A DNA stretch of 64,000 nt, taken from positions 10,001 through 74,000 of the forward strand of contig NZ_VFOF01000001.1 in assembly GCF_006715975.1 (NCBI RefSeq), written 5' to 3'. A program made the position numbers and the translations under genes. This document shows, piece after piece, positions 8,533 to 18,617 of the stretch. Source of the stretch: Zymomonas mobilis. GTDB lineage: Bacteria > Pseudomonadota > Alphaproteobacteria > Sphingomonadales > Sphingomonadaceae. The notes beneath the pieces are model-generated. The model was not told the origin of the DNA and ran no database searches. It was given only the letters and a program-made list of their open reading frames with translations. Each line of letters begins with the position of its first letter. Positions within the stretch are counted from its first letter, which is position 1.

Positions 8533-9036
8533 GTGAGCATGATGGATATGCGACCTGACCCTTCGATGGAAGACATCTTGGCTTCTATCAAACGCATTAT
8601 TGCGGATGGTGACCGAAAACCCAATGGCCGTTCCTTATCACCAGAAACGGATCATTCCGATGATCTGCGTAAACATGATTCGGATAGTAGTGTCTTGGAA
8701 TTGACGGATCCCGTTACCTCTAGCCTATCGAAGGATCAGCCGATGAATAACGAGCATCGCGATTATACTGAAAATAATACCCCGTTAAATGGTCACTCTT
8801 CAAAATCGCAGGATTCTCTCATGTCAGAAAAAGCAGAACAGGCAAGTCGCCAAGCCTTAAAAAACCTGTCTGCGATGATGGTCAGCCAGACTTCCCATCA
8901 GGATTTAACCCTGGAAGACCTCGTTAAAGAAATGCTGCGCCCCATGCTGAAAGACTGGTTAGATTCCAACTTGCCAGCAATCGTCGAAGCTATGGTTTCC
9001 CGCGAAATATCCAGAATTACCGGACAGCATCTCTAA
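8533..9036 (+). CDS. popZ: PopZ-family polar organizing protein (DUF2497)
   Basis: 167 aa with the three-part PopZ layout. A short N-terminal helix, PSMEDILASIKRIIADG, is the client-binding element. A polar, acidic, low-complexity middle covers about residues 30-105. A C-terminal helical bundle, LEDLVKEMLRPMLKDWLDS followed by NLPAIVEAMVSREI, drives self-assembly. In Caulobacter PopZ forms a polar hub that tethers parS/ParB. The start is GTG (8533) or ATG (8539). The middle region is shorter in charge repeats than the Caulobacter one. valS lies downstream beyond a minus-strand gene; popZ-valS proximity is common in alphaproteobacteria. Confidence 0.88.
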   Translation: MSMMDMRPDPSMEDILASIKRIIADGDRKPNGRSLSPETDHSDDLRKHDSDSSVLELTDPVTSSLSKDQPMNNEHRDYTENNTPLNGHSSKSQDSLMSEKAEQASRQALKNLSAMMVSQTSHQDLTLEDLVKEMLRPMLKDWLDSNLPAIVEAMVSREISRITGQHL

Positions 9037-9075
9037 TATTTCTATTAAGGCGTTGCCGCATTTCAAAGACGGTTG

Positions 9076-9111
9076 GCTATTTCCTGAAAAATAGACATTT
9101 TAGGAAATAGC
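9076..9111. terminator. Long hairpin between convergent popZ and cyclotransferase genes
   Basis: GCTATTTCCTGAAAA pairs with TTTTAGGAAATAGC with one G-T pair, giving a stem of about 14 bp and a loop of about 7 bases. There is no T-run directly after it on the plus strand. It sits between two gene ends and probably marks transcript ends or protects them. Confidence 0.5.
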
Positions 9112-9185
9112 AAAAAACGCCTTTATTTTGAATGAATGCCCTAAAATCCTTTTTCAAAACCGCCCAATATCATCCCAAGGCTATT

Positions 9186-10037
9186 TTATTTATGTCTGCT
9201 GACATGGGGGATGAGGGTGATTTCAAATATCTTCGGCCATAATTTACCGGTGACAAATAAGCGGTGGTTATCTTTATCCCATGCGATGCCGTTCAAGACA
9301 TCTATCGGTGAAGGCAAAGGCCCCGCTTGATCCAAAAGACCAGTCAGATCAATAATGCCGGTGACTTTACCGCTTTCGGGATCGATGCGAACAATCTTGT
9401 TCGTTTGCCAGACATTGGCGAATATTTCGCCATCGACCCATTCCAGTTCATTTAATTCCGGTAATTCTTCCCCATGCGCTGTCACAGTAATCATACGAAG
9501 GGTTGTCAGGCTTTCCGGATCAAGGAAGCGCAGAACAGGTGTGCCGTCACTCATAATCAGATATTGATCGTTATGGGTCAGCCCCCAGCCCTCACCTTCA
9601 TAGTGAAAGCTTCTGACCTGCCGTAAATTTTTAATATTCCAGACAAAACCCAGCTGGCTTTGCCAAGTCAGCCCAATGATTTTATCTTTCCAGTCGCTGA
9701 TACCTTCACCGAAATAACTTTTTCCGATGTCTATTTTTTGCAGCGTTTGGCCCGTTTCAATATCGACTTTCCGAATAGACGAATGGCCGTTCAGGCCGGT
9801 GCTTTCGTAGAAATAACCGTTCCGGTAAAATAAACCTTCGGTAAAGGCCTTAGTATCATGGGGATAACTATGGACGATTTGATAATCATAGACAGGGATA
9901 GCCGGAGTCGCAGCATGTGACGCCACGGAACAGACAAGAATTATCGTGCTGAAAAGCAGAAAAAAACTGATAACTTCGGATATCAACAATATGATGGTAG
10001 GCGAAATTGAAAAATCTTTCGATTTTTTTCTAAGCAT
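9186..10037 (-). CDS. Glutaminyl-peptide cyclotransferase (plant/bacterial type)
   Basis: 283 aa with an N-terminal hydrophobic segment (about residues 16-40) that acts as a signal peptide or anchor, so the enzyme faces the periplasm. The rest is a beta-propeller of the plant-type glutamine cyclotransferase family: HSYPHDTKAFTEGLFY, ESTGLNGHSSIRKVD, LTWQSQLGFVW, EGEGWGLTHN, ELEWVDGEIFANVW and LNGIAWDKDNHRLFVTGK. The reaction converts N-terminal Gln of peptides to pyroglutamate. It lies on the minus strand between popZ and valS and appears monocistronic. The natural substrate is unknown. Confidence 0.9.
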   Translation of the reverse strand: MLRKKSKDFSISPTIILLISEVISFFLLFSTIILVCSVASHAATPAIPVYDYQIVHSYPHDTKAFTEGLFYRNGYFYESTGLNGHSSIRKVDIETGQTLQKIDIGKSYFGEGISDWKDKIIGLTWQSQLGFVWNIKNLRQVRSFHYEGEGWGLTHNDQYLIMSDGTPVLRFLDPESLTTLRMITVTAHGEELPELNELEWVDGEIFANVWQTNKIVRIDPESGKVTGIIDLTGLLDQAGPLPSPIDVLNGIAWDKDNHRLFVTGKLWPKIFEITLIPHVSRHK

Positions 10038-10178
10038 TATTTCTTCCTGAAATCAGGCTGTCCATTTTCTTTTCAATCAGGCTATACGCCTTCAATCTCA
10101 AGAATCCTTCATAAAAAGCGCCTTTAACGTAATATTGCGGCTGGCATCCCCCGAAAGGAGGCGATAGAAACAGCCCTT

Positions 10179-12833
10179 ATGACCATAGATAAGACGTTTG
10201 ATCCTGCCACGATAGAATCCCGTTGGTATACCCATTGGGAAGAAAAAGGCTTATTCCATCCGGAACGACCGGGAGCTGATCCTTTCACTCTGGTCATTCC
10301 CCCGCCCAACGTTACCGGCTCTTTACATATCGGCCATGCGCTGGATGATACCTTGCAAGATATTTTGGTGCGTCATGCCCGATTAAAAGGCAAAGATGCC
10401 TTATGGGTTGTCGGAACCGATCATGCTGGTATTGCCACCCAAATGGTTGTGGAACGCAATCTGGCCAAGATCGACCAGAAGCGTACCGATATGAGCCGTG
10501 AAGCTTTTGTCGATAAAGTTTGGGAATGGAAAGCTGAATCCGGCGGCACGATTACCCGCCAGCTTCGCCGTTTGGGCGCATCTTGCGACTGGGCGCATGA
10601 ACGCTTTACTATGGATGAAGGCTTCTCCGAAGCCGTTATCAAAGTCTTCGTCTCTCTTTATAATGAAGGTTTAATCTACCGCGACAAACGGCTGGTTAAC
10701 TGGGACCCTCATCTGGGAACGGCAATTTCCGATCTCGAAGTCGAAAGCCGTGAAGTTCAAGGCCATTTCTGGCATTTCCGTTATCCATTAGAGGATGGTT
10801 CCGGTGAAATCGTGGTGGCTACCACCCGTCCGGAAACCATGTTGGCCGATATGGCGGTTGCGGTTAATCCCGATGATGAACGCTATAAAGCCCTCATCGG
10901 CAAAAATATCTGTTTACCGATCACCAACCGTCTAATTCCAATTATTGCCGATATTCATGCTGATCCTGAATTGGGATCAGGCGCCGTGAAAATTACCCCG
11001 GGTCACGATTTTAACGATTTCGAAGTCGGAAAACGGGCAGGCATCAAACCGGCTGACATGTTAAACATGCTGGATAGTAGCGCCCGCGTTATCCAGACTG
11101 CCGAAAATGATGTTCCAGCAGAACTGGTTGGCCTCGATCGTTTCGAAGCCCGCAAGATCATTGTCGAAAAAATCGAAGCACTCGGTTTCCTTGATAAAAT
11201 CGAAGACCGTGTCATTCAGACGCCTTATGGTGATCGCTCTGGTGTGCCGATCGAACCTTGGTTGACCGACCAATGGTATGTTGATGCTGAAAAGCTGGCA
11301 CAGCCGGCTTTGGAAGCGGTACGTTCTGGCAAAATCAAGATCATTCCGGAAAGCTGGACAAAAACCTATTATAACTGGCTGGAAAATATTCAGCCTTGGT
11401 GTATTTCACGCCAGCTTTGGTGGGGTCATCAGATACCGGTATGGTATACCGATGATGGTCAGGCTATCGTTGCCGAAAATGAAGATGCCGCCCAAGAAAA
11501 AGCAGGTAAAGGCGTCAATCTTCGTCGTGATCCTGATGTGCTGGATACGTGGTTTTCTTCAGCATTATGGCCTTTTGCTACCTTGGGATGGCCGGAAAAA
11601 GATCCGAGAGCCTCGGGTCGCTATCCGAATGATGTCCTGATTTCTGGTTTTGACATTCTATTCTTCTGGGATGCCCGCATGATTATGCAGGGTTTGCATT
11701 TCATGAAGGATGTGCCTTTTCCGAAGCTTTATTTGCATGGACTTGTTCGGGCGGCTGATGGCTCGAAAATGTCTAAATCAAAAGGCAATACGGTCGACCC
11801 CCTTGGGCTGATTGATAAATACGGTGCAGATGCCTTGCGCTTCACGCTTTGCGCGATGGAAAGTCAGGGACGCGATATCAAGCTCGATGAAAAGCGGGTT
11901 GAAGGCTATCGCAATTTTGCTACCAAATTGTGGAATGCGGTTCGTTTTGCTCAGAATAATAACTGCGCCGTCAACAAATCGAAACAGCCGCCAGAAGCAA
12001 GCTTAACCACCAACCGCTGGATCATTGCCGAAACTGCTCGCGTTGCCCGCTCACTGGATCAGCATATTACCGATATGCGTTACGATGAGTTGGCCAACAG
12101 TCTGTATCATTTCGTCTGGAATGATTTCTGCGATTGGTATCTTGAGCTGATTAAGCCGATTCTGATGTCTTCAGAAAATCAGGATCAGGGTGAGCTGCAA
12201 GAAACTTTGTCGGTTCTGGGCTGGGTCATTGATCAGATTTTGATCATGCTGCACCCGATCATGCCGTTTATCACAGAAGAATTATGGCATGCCTTGGGTG
12301 ACCGCGATCATGATCTGATTATCGCTTCATGGCCGGATTATCAGAATTGGACGGTCGATGAGACAGCCCAAAATGATATTGATTGGTTGATCCGCCTTAT
12401 CACAGCGATCAGAGCAACCCGATCAGAATTGAATGTGCCGCCGGCTCTTAAGGTACCGCTGCATAGCCATGGCATTCCAGAAAAGACCGTAAAAAGTCTG
12501 GAACGCTTTGATCCCTTTATTAAAAGATTGGCACGAATCGAGTCGATCCACGAAGAGGCCGCCCCTAAAGGCGCGGCGGCGCAGATCGTTGTTGATGAAG
12601 CCACCTTTGTATTGCCTTTGGAAGGCGTCATTGATCTTGATGCTGAAAGAGGTCGCCTGAAAAAAGCGATCGAAGCGGTCGAGAAAGAAAAGACGGCGAC
12701 AGAGAAACGTCTTGGCAATCCCAATTTTGTCGCACGGGCAAAGCCCGAAGTTGTCGCTGAAAATCGGGAAAGACTTGAAAGTTTTGTGGGCGAAATTTCT
12801 AAGTTGAAAGCCGCCCTTGATCGCCTGATGTAA
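10179..12833 (+). CDS. valS: Valyl-tRNA synthetase
   Basis: 884 aa class Ia aminoacyl-tRNA synthetase. The HIGH motif occurs as [17 protein letters not shown] near residue 45 and KMSKS as [14 protein letters not shown] near residue 530. Between them is the editing domain with TTRPETM. The C-terminus ends in the coiled-coil arm ([18 protein letters not shown] onward). An AGGAGG at 10156-10161 lies about 17 bases before the ATG, rather far for a ribosome site. A strong terminator follows at 12857-12895. Confidence 0.98.
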   Translation: MTIDKTFDPATIESRWYTHWEEKGLFHPERPGADPFTLVIPPPNVTGSLHIGHALDDTLQDILVRHARLKGKDALWVVGTDHAGIATQMVVERNLAKIDQKRTDMSREAFVDKVWEWKAESGGTITRQLRRLGASCDWAHERFTMDEGFSEAVIKVFVSLYNEGLIYRDKRLVNWDPHLGTAISDLEVESREVQGHFWHFRYPLEDGSGEIVVATTRPETMLADMAVAVNPDDERYKALIGKNICLPITNRLIPIIADIHADPELGSGAVKITPGHDFNDFEVGKRAGIKPADMLNMLDSSARVIQTAENDVPAELVGLDRFEARKIIVEKIEALGFLDKIEDRVIQTPYGDRSGVPIEPWLTDQWYVDAEKLAQPALEAVRSGKIKIIPESWTKTYYNWLENIQPWCISRQLWWGHQIPVWYTDDGQAIVAENEDAAQEKAGKGVNLRRDPDVLDTWFSSALWPFATLGWPEKDPRASGRYPNDVLISGFDILFFWDARMIMQGLHFMKDVPFPKLYLHGLVRAADGSKMSKSKGNTVDPLGLIDKYGADALRFTLCAMESQGRDIKLDEKRVEGYRNFATKLWNAVRFAQNNNCAVNKSKQPPEASLTTNRWIIAETARVARSLDQHITDMRYDELANSLYHFVWNDFCDWYLELIKPILMSSENQDQGELQETLSVLGWVIDQILIMLHPIMPFITEELWHALGDRDHDLIIASWPDYQNWTVDETAQNDIDWLIRLITAIRATRSELNVPPALKVPLHSHGIPEKTVKSLERFDPFIKRLARIESIHEEAAPKGAAAQIVVDEATFVLPLEGVIDLDAERGRLKKAIEAVEKEKTATEKRLGNPNFVARAKPEVVAENRERLESFVGEISKLKAALDRLM

Positions 12834-12856
12834 AAGCTTTGCAAGAATTTCGCTTA

Positions 12857-12895
12857 AAACCCCTGTCGTTCTGTTCATAACGGCAGGGGTTTTTT
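12857..12895 (+). terminator. Intrinsic terminator after valS
   Basis: AACCCCTGTCGTT and AACGGCAGGGGTT pair over about 13 bp (one G-T pair) around an eight-base loop and are followed by a run of T. It begins 23 bases after the valS stop. Confidence 0.93.
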
Positions 12896-12961
12896 GTAGA
12901 TATCTGTAATTCGATAGGATTCTGTCTGGTCATTATAAAAGAGCTGTTTTAATAAATTACT

Positions 12962-13963
12962 ATGTCTTTAGTCCCTACCCAATATCCGGCAACGCGCCTT
13001 CGTCGCGTTCGTGCTTCCGCGTGGAGCCGGAGTATGCATTCCGAAAATGTCCTGACCCCTGCCGATTTCATCTGGCCGTTATTTGTAACGGGTGGAAAAT
13101 CGGTGAAAGAGGCCGTCCAATCTATGCCCGGCGTGTTCCGTTGGTCTGTCGATTTGATTGTCGAACAGGCCAAATTGGCACATAGTCTGGGTATCCCCTG
13201 TTTGGCATTGTTCCCGAATACGGACATATCCAAACGGAGCGAAAACGGGAAAGAAGCGTGGAACGCTGACAATCTGATGTGTCAGGCTATCCGCGCCATC
13301 AAAGATGCGGTGCCTGATATCGGTTTATTAACCGATGTTGCACTCGACCCATATACCAGCCACGGTCATGATGGCGTTATTGATGATCAGGGTTACGTCT
13401 TGAATGACGAAACCAAAGAATTGCTGATCAAGCAGGCGCGCGTTCAAGCCGAAGCCGGTGCAGATATTATTGCGCCGTCCGATATGATGGACGGTCGTGT
13501 GGCCGCTATTCGCGAAATGTTGGAAAGTGAAGGACATCGCAACGTCCAGATCATGTCCTATGCCGCAAAATATGCGAGCGTCTTTTATAATCCCTTCCGC
13601 GATGCCGTAGGGTCAGCCGGTATTTTTAAAGCCGACAAGAAAACTTACCAGATGGATCCGGCCAATAGCGATGAAGCCTTGCGTGAAGTCGCTATGGATA
13701 TCGCAGAAGGGGCTGATAGCGTCATGGTCAAGCCCGGCTTACCTTATCTTGACGTTTTATACCGCGTCAAAGAAAGCTTTAAATTGCCGGTCTTCGCCTA
13801 TCAGGTATCTGGCGAATATGCGATGTTGGAAGCCGCTTTTGCTGCTGGCATGCTCGATAAAGACAAAGCCGTTTTGGAAACGCTCACCTGTTTCAAACGG
13901 GCGGGTGCTGCAGGCGTTCTGACCTATCATGCGGTTCATGCTGCAAAGCTTTTGAATGGTTAA
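12962..13963 (+). CDS. hemB: Delta-aminolevulinic acid dehydratase (porphobilinogen synthase)
   Basis: 333 aa TIM-barrel enzyme that condenses two 5-aminolevulinate molecules to porphobilinogen in haem synthesis. The active-site lysines fall in APSDMMDGR/YAAKYAS-type and VMVKPGLPYLD segments, and VFAYQVSGEYAM follows. The cysteine cluster of zinc-dependent enzymes is replaced by DVALDPYTSHGHDG, which has no Cys, pointing to a magnesium-type, zinc-independent enzyme. hemC and hemD lie about 22 kb downstream. A lipoprotein gene overlaps its 3' end by eight bases. Confidence 0.97.
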   Translation: MSLVPTQYPATRLRRVRASAWSRSMHSENVLTPADFIWPLFVTGGKSVKEAVQSMPGVFRWSVDLIVEQAKLAHSLGIPCLALFPNTDISKRSENGKEAWNADNLMCQAIRAIKDAVPDIGLLTDVALDPYTSHGHDGVIDDQGYVLNDETKELLIKQARVQAEAGADIIAPSDMMDGRVAAIREMLESEGHRNVQIMSYAAKYASVFYNPFRDAVGSAGIFKADKKTYQMDPANSDEALREVAMDIAEGADSVMVKPGLPYLDVLYRVKESFKLPVFAYQVSGEYAMLEAAFAAGMLDKDKAVLETLTCFKRAGAAGVLTYHAVHAAKLLNG

Positions 13964-14567
13964 TCCGCTTCTTTCAAAAAATGTTATCCAGTCAGGCAAC
14001 TCTTCTAGCAGGCCATTTTATGGCCTGTTAGGAATCGGTTGCTGTTGTCTGGGTTTTGCTTTGTCCGGCTGTAAGGCGGATAAAAGATTCCCGTCTTTGG
14101 AACCCCGCCCTTTGGAGCGGCAAGCAATACAAACGCATATTATCGAGGATGTGCAGCCCCAGACGGTTAATTTACCGGATGATCCGGAATTTAATGCCCA
14201 ACTCGAAAAAATTCTGAACACAGCCGAAAACGGCCATGCTCTTTTTGGGAAACAGGCCAATCAGCTTTCAACACAGATTGCGAAATTGCATTTTTCTTGT
14301 AAGGCCTCAGATACGCAATGCCTGATTGCAAAATCCCAAAATGAAAACTGGATTGCGGCACAGCAAAGTCTAACAAGTTTGGCCTCCACTGGAAGAGACC
14401 CGATGTTAAATGCGTTGATGCAGCTAGAAGAAAAGCGCGTGACATTGCTCCAGCATAACCCGCCAATCAGCGGCAAAAAGCTGGATGAGATTTCTGATAA
14501 GCTGCAAAATATGGATAAAGAAGAAAAAGAAAAAGTGACGCAGCTTGGCGAGCGTTTGCAGAATTAA
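13956..14567 (+). CDS. Hypothetical lipoprotein, helical
   Basis: 203 aa. An N-terminal signal sequence ends in the lipobox LSGC (about residues 36-39), so the mature protein should be a lipid-anchored periplasmic or outer-membrane protein. The mature part is mostly charged helix with two further Cys (FSCKASDTQC) that could form a disulfide. It ends in a Lys/Glu-rich helix. I do not recognise a family. It overlaps the hemB stop by eight bases, so translation is probably coupled. A role in haem synthesis is not implied by sequence. Confidence 0.75.
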   Translation: MVNPLLSKNVIQSGNSSSRPFYGLLGIGCCCLGFALSGCKADKRFPSLEPRPLERQAIQTHIIEDVQPQTVNLPDDPEFNAQLEKILNTAENGHALFGKQANQLSTQIAKLHFSCKASDTQCLIAKSQNENWIAAQQSLTSLASTGRDPMLNALMQLEEKRVTLLQHNPPISGKKLDEISDKLQNMDKEEKEKVTQLGERLQN

Positions 14568-14654
14568 CGCCATGATCTTTATTCGAAGTGGCAGTGTGCA
14601 ACCTTTTGGATAGAAACCAACGCCTTAATTCTATTTTTGAAATTTTGTTTGTGG

Positions 14655-14683
14655 GGGGTAGAAAAAAACTGCCCCTTTTTTTT
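14655..14683 (+). terminator. Intrinsic terminator of the hemB-lipoprotein unit
   Basis: GGGGTAG pairs with CTGCCCC around a loop of seven A residues, followed by eight T residues, 87 bases after the lipoprotein stop. Confidence 0.9.
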
Positions 14684-15209
14684 CGAACTTTTTTATGCAC
14701 GAAAATAAGAACAGGCTTCAAAACTAGGAAAGTCTTATTCAATTTCTCGGAAAGCCTCTTCATAGATAAACTGTCGAAGAAAGACGTTACCGTTTTGACA
14801 CTCAATTTATGGGATTAGATCTCTCTTGAAATAAAGTCGGTAAGTGTTTTTCAAAAAAAATATTGCTGTCCTTCTGAACTTCATTGAAGCCCTGTCTTAT
14901 CCTGAAAGTTTCTTTTTTTACAAAAAGATAAAAAACTAAAAATAGCTATCAAGGATATCAAAGCGATCATCTCTTTTTTTAAATTGAGTTAAGCTATTGT
15001 TTTTATTTTATTTTTTATGATTTAGGCAATGGGGGCCAGAAAAAGAAATCAACATCCAGAAAAGCTATTCCTATTTTTTTAAAAAAAACAAAGAATCTTA
15101 AAAATAAGGCTTGCATAAAGAAAAGAGTTTCTCTAATTGTGCGCTACGGACAGAGACAAAGACGTTAAGTTTTTGATTTGTCATTATAATTGCTTTAAGC
15201 ATACAGAAT
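14684..15209. other. AT-rich gene-free region before tRNA-Arg
   Basis: About 525 bases between the hemB-unit terminator and tRNA-Arg. It is strongly AT-rich with many homopolymer A and T tracts, and I see no coding frame with a ribosome site or family resemblance. A TATAAT at 15185-15190, 20 bases before the tRNA, is a good -10 for that tRNA; the -35 at 17-bp spacing (ACGTTA) is poor. Confidence 0.5.
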
Positions 15210-15286
15210 GCGCCCGTAGCTCAGCTGGATAGAGCATCAGACTACGAATCTGAGGGTCGGACGTTCGAATCGTTCCGGGCGCACCA
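15210..15286 (+). tRNA. tRNA-Arg (ACG)
   Basis: A 77-nt cloverleaf with acceptor arms GCGCCCG/CGGGCGC, discriminator A and encoded CCA. The anticodon stem TCAGA/TCTGA encloses the loop CTACGAA, giving anticodon ACG (read as ICG after deamination). The T loop is TTCGAAT. A TATAAT lies 20 bases upstream. Confidence 0.97.
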
Positions 15287-15663
15287 TTACACAGTTTTTA
15301 TTTTGTTATTCTCCCCCATAAAATTAATTAAAAAAAAGCTTCGTTTTTAAAGTTGCTTTTGTAAAAATAATGTCACTATTCAAATATTAGTGAACAGTAT
15401 ACTTCCCAGCCTATCATTTTACAAAAAATAAACTTTGTTTTTATTGTTTGATTATAAACAATAAAGCTTATTATATTTTAATCCTATATCAGACTATAGG
15501 TGGCTTTCTTCAAACTATTTCCCGATTCGGATGTCTATTGGGGCTTTATTGCCTGTAAGCGGCCTGATATCCGGACTATCATTATAAAACTATAATGATG
15601 ACGTTTTCCATGTGGCTTTCAGTATTTTAAGCCGCAAATGATGACTAGCATATTGAGATTTGA
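15287..15663. other. Intergenic region between tRNA-Arg and the AbrB-family gene
   Basis: AT-rich and without a convincing gene. The one ordered element is a perfect inverted repeat at 15578-15599, ATCATTATA-AAAC-TATAATGAT (9-bp arms, tetraloop), which lies 64 bases before the downstream start codon. It could be an operator or an mRNA leader hairpin. Confidence 0.45.
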
Positions 15664-16785
15664 ATGGTGAAATTTCTATGCCCGCCGTCCCGCTGGACAT
15701 TAAAAAACTGGCCGGTGCTGTGGCAGTGGACGGGACTGATTCTGGCGTCCCTTTTTTTCACCTTACTTTGGAATAGCCTACATATGCCAGCAGCCTTGCT
15801 GTTAGGCCCCATGTCAGCGGCGATCATCTTTTCTGTTTTGAATGGCCGTGTCCGGTTATCTAAAAAACCCTTCTCTTTTGCGCAGGGCGTTATCGGTTGC
15901 ATGGTAGCGCATAACCTATCCTTCCGAATATTGGGCGAAATAATCAAAGATTGGCCTATTTTCTTAGGCGGCGTTTTTTCGGTTATTATTATCAGCAACC
16001 TAATCGGATGGCTGATGACTCGATGGAAAATTTTTCCCGGAACGACGGCTTTATGGGGTGCCGCCCCTGGTGCCGCAACGGTTATGACCCTGCTGTCCGA
16101 ATCCTATGATGCCGATATCCGCCTTGTCGCCTTCATGCAGTATTTCAGAGTTATCTGCGTCGCGGTTATCGCTTCCTTTATTTCTCAAATATGGATGGCA
16201 TCTGGTAATAGCGGCTATCAGCTGCCTTCGATTGTCTGGTTTCCACTGATCGACTGGATGAGCCTTGCAAAGACGCTCGCACTCATTTTGGTAGCGATGC
16301 CGATATCTCGCCTTTTCCATATTCCCAATGGTCGCTTGCTGCTGCCTTTATTCTCAGGGCTGATCTTACAATATTTAGGCTATCTGAATTTAACCCTGCC
16401 GCCTTTGTTATTGGCTTTTAGCTATACGATGCTCGGCTGGAATATCGGGATGCGTTTTTCTAGACCCGTTGTAAGCTATGTTGCCCATTCTTTCTTTAAA
16501 GTTTTTGTAGCTATTATTGTTTTGATCGTACTCTGTGGGTGCATGGGCGCGTTGTTAGTGCATTTCACACATATTGATCCGCTAACAGCCTATCTCGCAA
16601 CGAGCCCCGGAGGTTCTGATTCTATTGCCATTATTGCAGCATCTTCCCCAGACAGGGTCGATATGGCTTTTATCATGGCGATGCAAACAGTGCGTTTAAT
16701 TGCGGTGCTGCTGTCAGTCCCGCTGATAACCTGTCTTTCTCATTATCATACCCAAAATAACAAAAAATCGGCTCAGCAGCGATAG
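15664..16785 (+). CDS. AbrB-family (PF05145) multipass membrane protein
   Basis: 373 aa with about ten hydrophobic segments. It belongs to the membrane AbrB superfamily, often mislabelled ammonia monooxygenase or AbrB regulator. The duplicated motif is visible as LLLGPMSAAI/FAQGVIGCMVAH and FPGTTALWGAAPGAATVM in the first half, and DPLTAYLATSPGGSDSIAII/MQTVR in the second. The substrate is unknown; a transport role is family inference. It ends one base before the convergent hydroxyacid dehydrogenase. A paralogue carrying a nonsense codon lies at 19902-20990. Confidence 0.85.
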   Translation: MVKFLCPPSRWTLKNWPVLWQWTGLILASLFFTLLWNSLHMPAALLLGPMSAAIIFSVLNGRVRLSKKPFSFAQGVIGCMVAHNLSFRILGEIIKDWPIFLGGVFSVIIISNLIGWLMTRWKIFPGTTALWGAAPGAATVMTLLSESYDADIRLVAFMQYFRVICVAVIASFISQIWMASGNSGYQLPSIVWFPLIDWMSLAKTLALILVAMPISRLFHIPNGRLLLPLFSGLILQYLGYLNLTLPPLLLAFSYTMLGWNIGMRFSRPVVSYVAHSFFKVFVAIIVLIVLCGCMGALLVHFTHIDPLTAYLATSPGGSDSIAIIAASSPDRVDMAFIMAMQTVRLIAVLLSVPLITCLSHYHTQNNKKSAQQR

Positions 16786-16786
16786 A

Positions 16787-17755
16787 TCAGTATCCCAAAG
16801 AACGGTTACAGCCGACGGGTATCATGCCATTTTGGCGGTATAATCTTATATTCTTAGCGATCACCGACGAAGCTGAGACGGGGTTAGTAGTAGCCGCGAT
16901 ATGGGGCAGTACCGTAACACGCGGATGTTCCCAAAAAACATGATCTTCTGGCAACGGTTCGATGCTGAAAACATCGAGCACGGCGTGGCGCATGCGACTT
17001 TTATCAAGATATTCAAGAAGATCCGCCTCAATAAGATGCGCTCCCCGTCCCAAATTAACAAGACAAGCATCAGGAGCCAGATACTGGTAAAGATTCCGGC
17101 TAAGAATACCCTTGGTCTGATCGGTTAAGGGAAGCAAATTAACCAGAATATCAGCCCGATCAACAGCCTCTCTTAGACCATCTGCCCCTTGATAGGTTTC
17201 GATATTTTTCAGTGTTTTCTTTGAGCGACTCCAGCCCTTTACGACAAAGCCTAAAGAAACCAATGAGGCCGCCGATACACGTCCCATTTCGCCTAACCCC
17301 AGAACCGTCACCTGACAGTCTCGCGTGGAACGAGAGGGAAGCTGCGCCCATATTTTCTTTTGCTGCTGTGCTTTAAAAATATCGAAATAGCGGTGTACCC
17401 CCATGACAGCAGCGACCACCGTTTCAGCCATGGCTTGCGATAAATCAGGATCAATCAAACGACAGATAGGGATATCGGGCAGCGTTTTATCGGCCAGCAG
17501 GTTTTCAACGCCTGCCCAAAGACTCTGTATCCACTTCAGATTTGAGAAATGCCCTAAAGCGCCAGCCGGCGGATTGGCAATCAAAGCAATTTCGATAGCT
17601 GAAGCATCCTGAACCTGATCCAAGGTTATGATTTTTTCTTCTGGCATCGCAGCTTGCAAATGCTGCAGCCATATTTTTTCTAATGGAGCCGCAAGAGAAG
17701 TTGCCAAAAGGATAGGAGAATCATTCATATTCAGACTGCCTTTTCCAGAAAACAT
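16787..17755 (-). CDS. D-2-hydroxyacid dehydrogenase (GhrA-like glyoxylate/hydroxypyruvate reductase)
   Basis: 322 aa NAD(P)-binding dehydrogenase. The Rossmann loop is VTVLGLGEMGRVSA and the catalytic elements are LVNLGRGAHLIEADLL (Arg), EPLPEDHVFWEHP (Glu) and LPHIAATT (His). Similarity is closest to the GhrA group, which reduces glyoxylate and hydroxypyruvate; the exact substrate is inferred. The start could be nine codons further in (ATG at 17728, MNDSPILLATS), which places the first strand at the usual distance. It converges with the AbrB-family gene. Confidence 0.88.
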   Translation of the reverse strand: MFSGKGSLNMNDSPILLATSLAAPLEKIWLQHLQAAMPEEKIITLDQVQDASAIEIALIANPPAGALGHFSNLKWIQSLWAGVENLLADKTLPDIPICRLIDPDLSQAMAETVVAAVMGVHRYFDIFKAQQQKKIWAQLPSRSTRDCQVTVLGLGEMGRVSAASLVSLGFVVKGWSRSKKTLKNIETYQGADGLREAVDRADILVNLLPLTDQTKGILSRNLYQYLAPDACLVNLGRGAHLIEADLLEYLDKSRMRHAVLDVFSIEPLPEDHVFWEHPRVTVLPHIAATTNPVSASSVIAKNIRLYRQNGMIPVGCNRSLGY

Positions 17756-17795
17756 AATGCGGGATGTTTTACCCCTACCCTATCTGATTTAAGGC

Positions 17796-18431
17796 TTAGT
17801 CTTTGCCATAGTATTTTCGTGTCTTGATGGTAGGACGACCTTGCGAAAGCCGGTGAGCATTGGCATCTCTCAAGGAATAAGCACAGCCACAATATTCCTG
17901 TTGATAGAAATTTTCGCGTTTGCTGACATCCAACATGCGGTTGGTACCGCCTTTTTTCCGCCAGTTAAAATTCCAATAGCTGAGGCCAGCATAACGCGCC
18001 GCTGCATGCTGGCCGCAAGCCACAACTTGTTCAAAATTTTTCCAGCGAGAAATCCCCAAAGAACTGCTCATCAATGGGAATCCGTGTTCATGCGCAAAAA
18101 GAGCCGCCTGTTCCAAACGGATATCAAAACATAAGCTACAGCGCGTGCCTCTTTCAGGTTCATGCTCCATCCCTTTTGTTCGGAGGAACCAATTATCGCT
18201 GTCATAATCCCCATCAACAAAAGGCACGCCTAGCTTATTCGCGAAACGGATATTTTCTTCTTTCCGTAACCGATATTCCGGCTCGGGATGGATATTCGGA
18301 TTATAAAAGAACACCGTATAATCAATGCTCGCCTCAAAGAGGGTTTCCATGATGCCCCCTGAACAAGGTGCGCAACAGGAATGCAAAAGGAGCTTTTGGG
18401 CCTTATCGGGAAGAACGAGAGGAAGTGACAT
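17796..18431 (-). CDS. queH: Epoxyqueuosine reductase QueH
   Basis: 211 aa, formerly DUF208. QueH reduces epoxyqueuosine to queuosine in tRNA and replaces the unrelated QueG. The N-terminal [12 protein letters not shown] holds the first cysteine pair, [14 protein letters not shown] the second and CGCAYSL the C-terminal pair, matching the [4Fe-4S] and catalytic Cys of the family. It appears to be a single gene; the neighbours are unrelated. Confidence 0.93.
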   Translation of the reverse strand: MSLPLVLPDKAQKLLLHSCCAPCSGGIMETLFEASIDYTVFFYNPNIHPEPEYRLRKEENIRFANKLGVPFVDGDYDSDNWFLRTKGMEHEPERGTRCSLCFDIRLEQAALFAHEHGFPLMSSSLGISRWKNFEQVVACGQHAAARYAGLSYWNFNWRKKGGTNRMLDVSKRENFYQQEYCGCAYSLRDANAHRLSQGRPTIKTRKYYGKD

Positions 18432-18559
18432 ATATCAGCGATCAGAAACCATTTTCGTGAAAAACAGATTTCTAGACATAGGCTATAGCGCTGAAAAAAA
18501 CAGACTCTTGATTGAGATATGGCTCAATGGGTCACTCATCTAGAAATAAGATTGGCATT

Positions 18560-18598
18560 TAAAATGGCCTGCCTGCCGACCAAAGCAAACAGGCCATA
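18560..18598 (-). terminator. Probable terminator after the Old Yellow Enzyme gene
   Basis: ATGGCCTG (18564-18571) pairs with CAGGCCAT (18590-18597). On the minus strand the stem is followed by TTTT. It lies 20 bases after the stop of the flavin reductase. Confidence 0.65.
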
Positions 18599-18617
18599 AA
18601 TCGCATAACCGTTTCTA

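Noticed and set aside
10100-10178. T-box or other riboswitch before valS
   Set aside because: Only about 80 bases with no specifier loop or T-box sequence, and T-boxes are not expected in alphaproteobacteria.
14467-14818. Frames on both strands after the hemB-unit lipoprotein
   Set aside because: They cross a clear intrinsic terminator (14655-14683) and are composed of poly-Phe/Lys stretches from A/T tracts.
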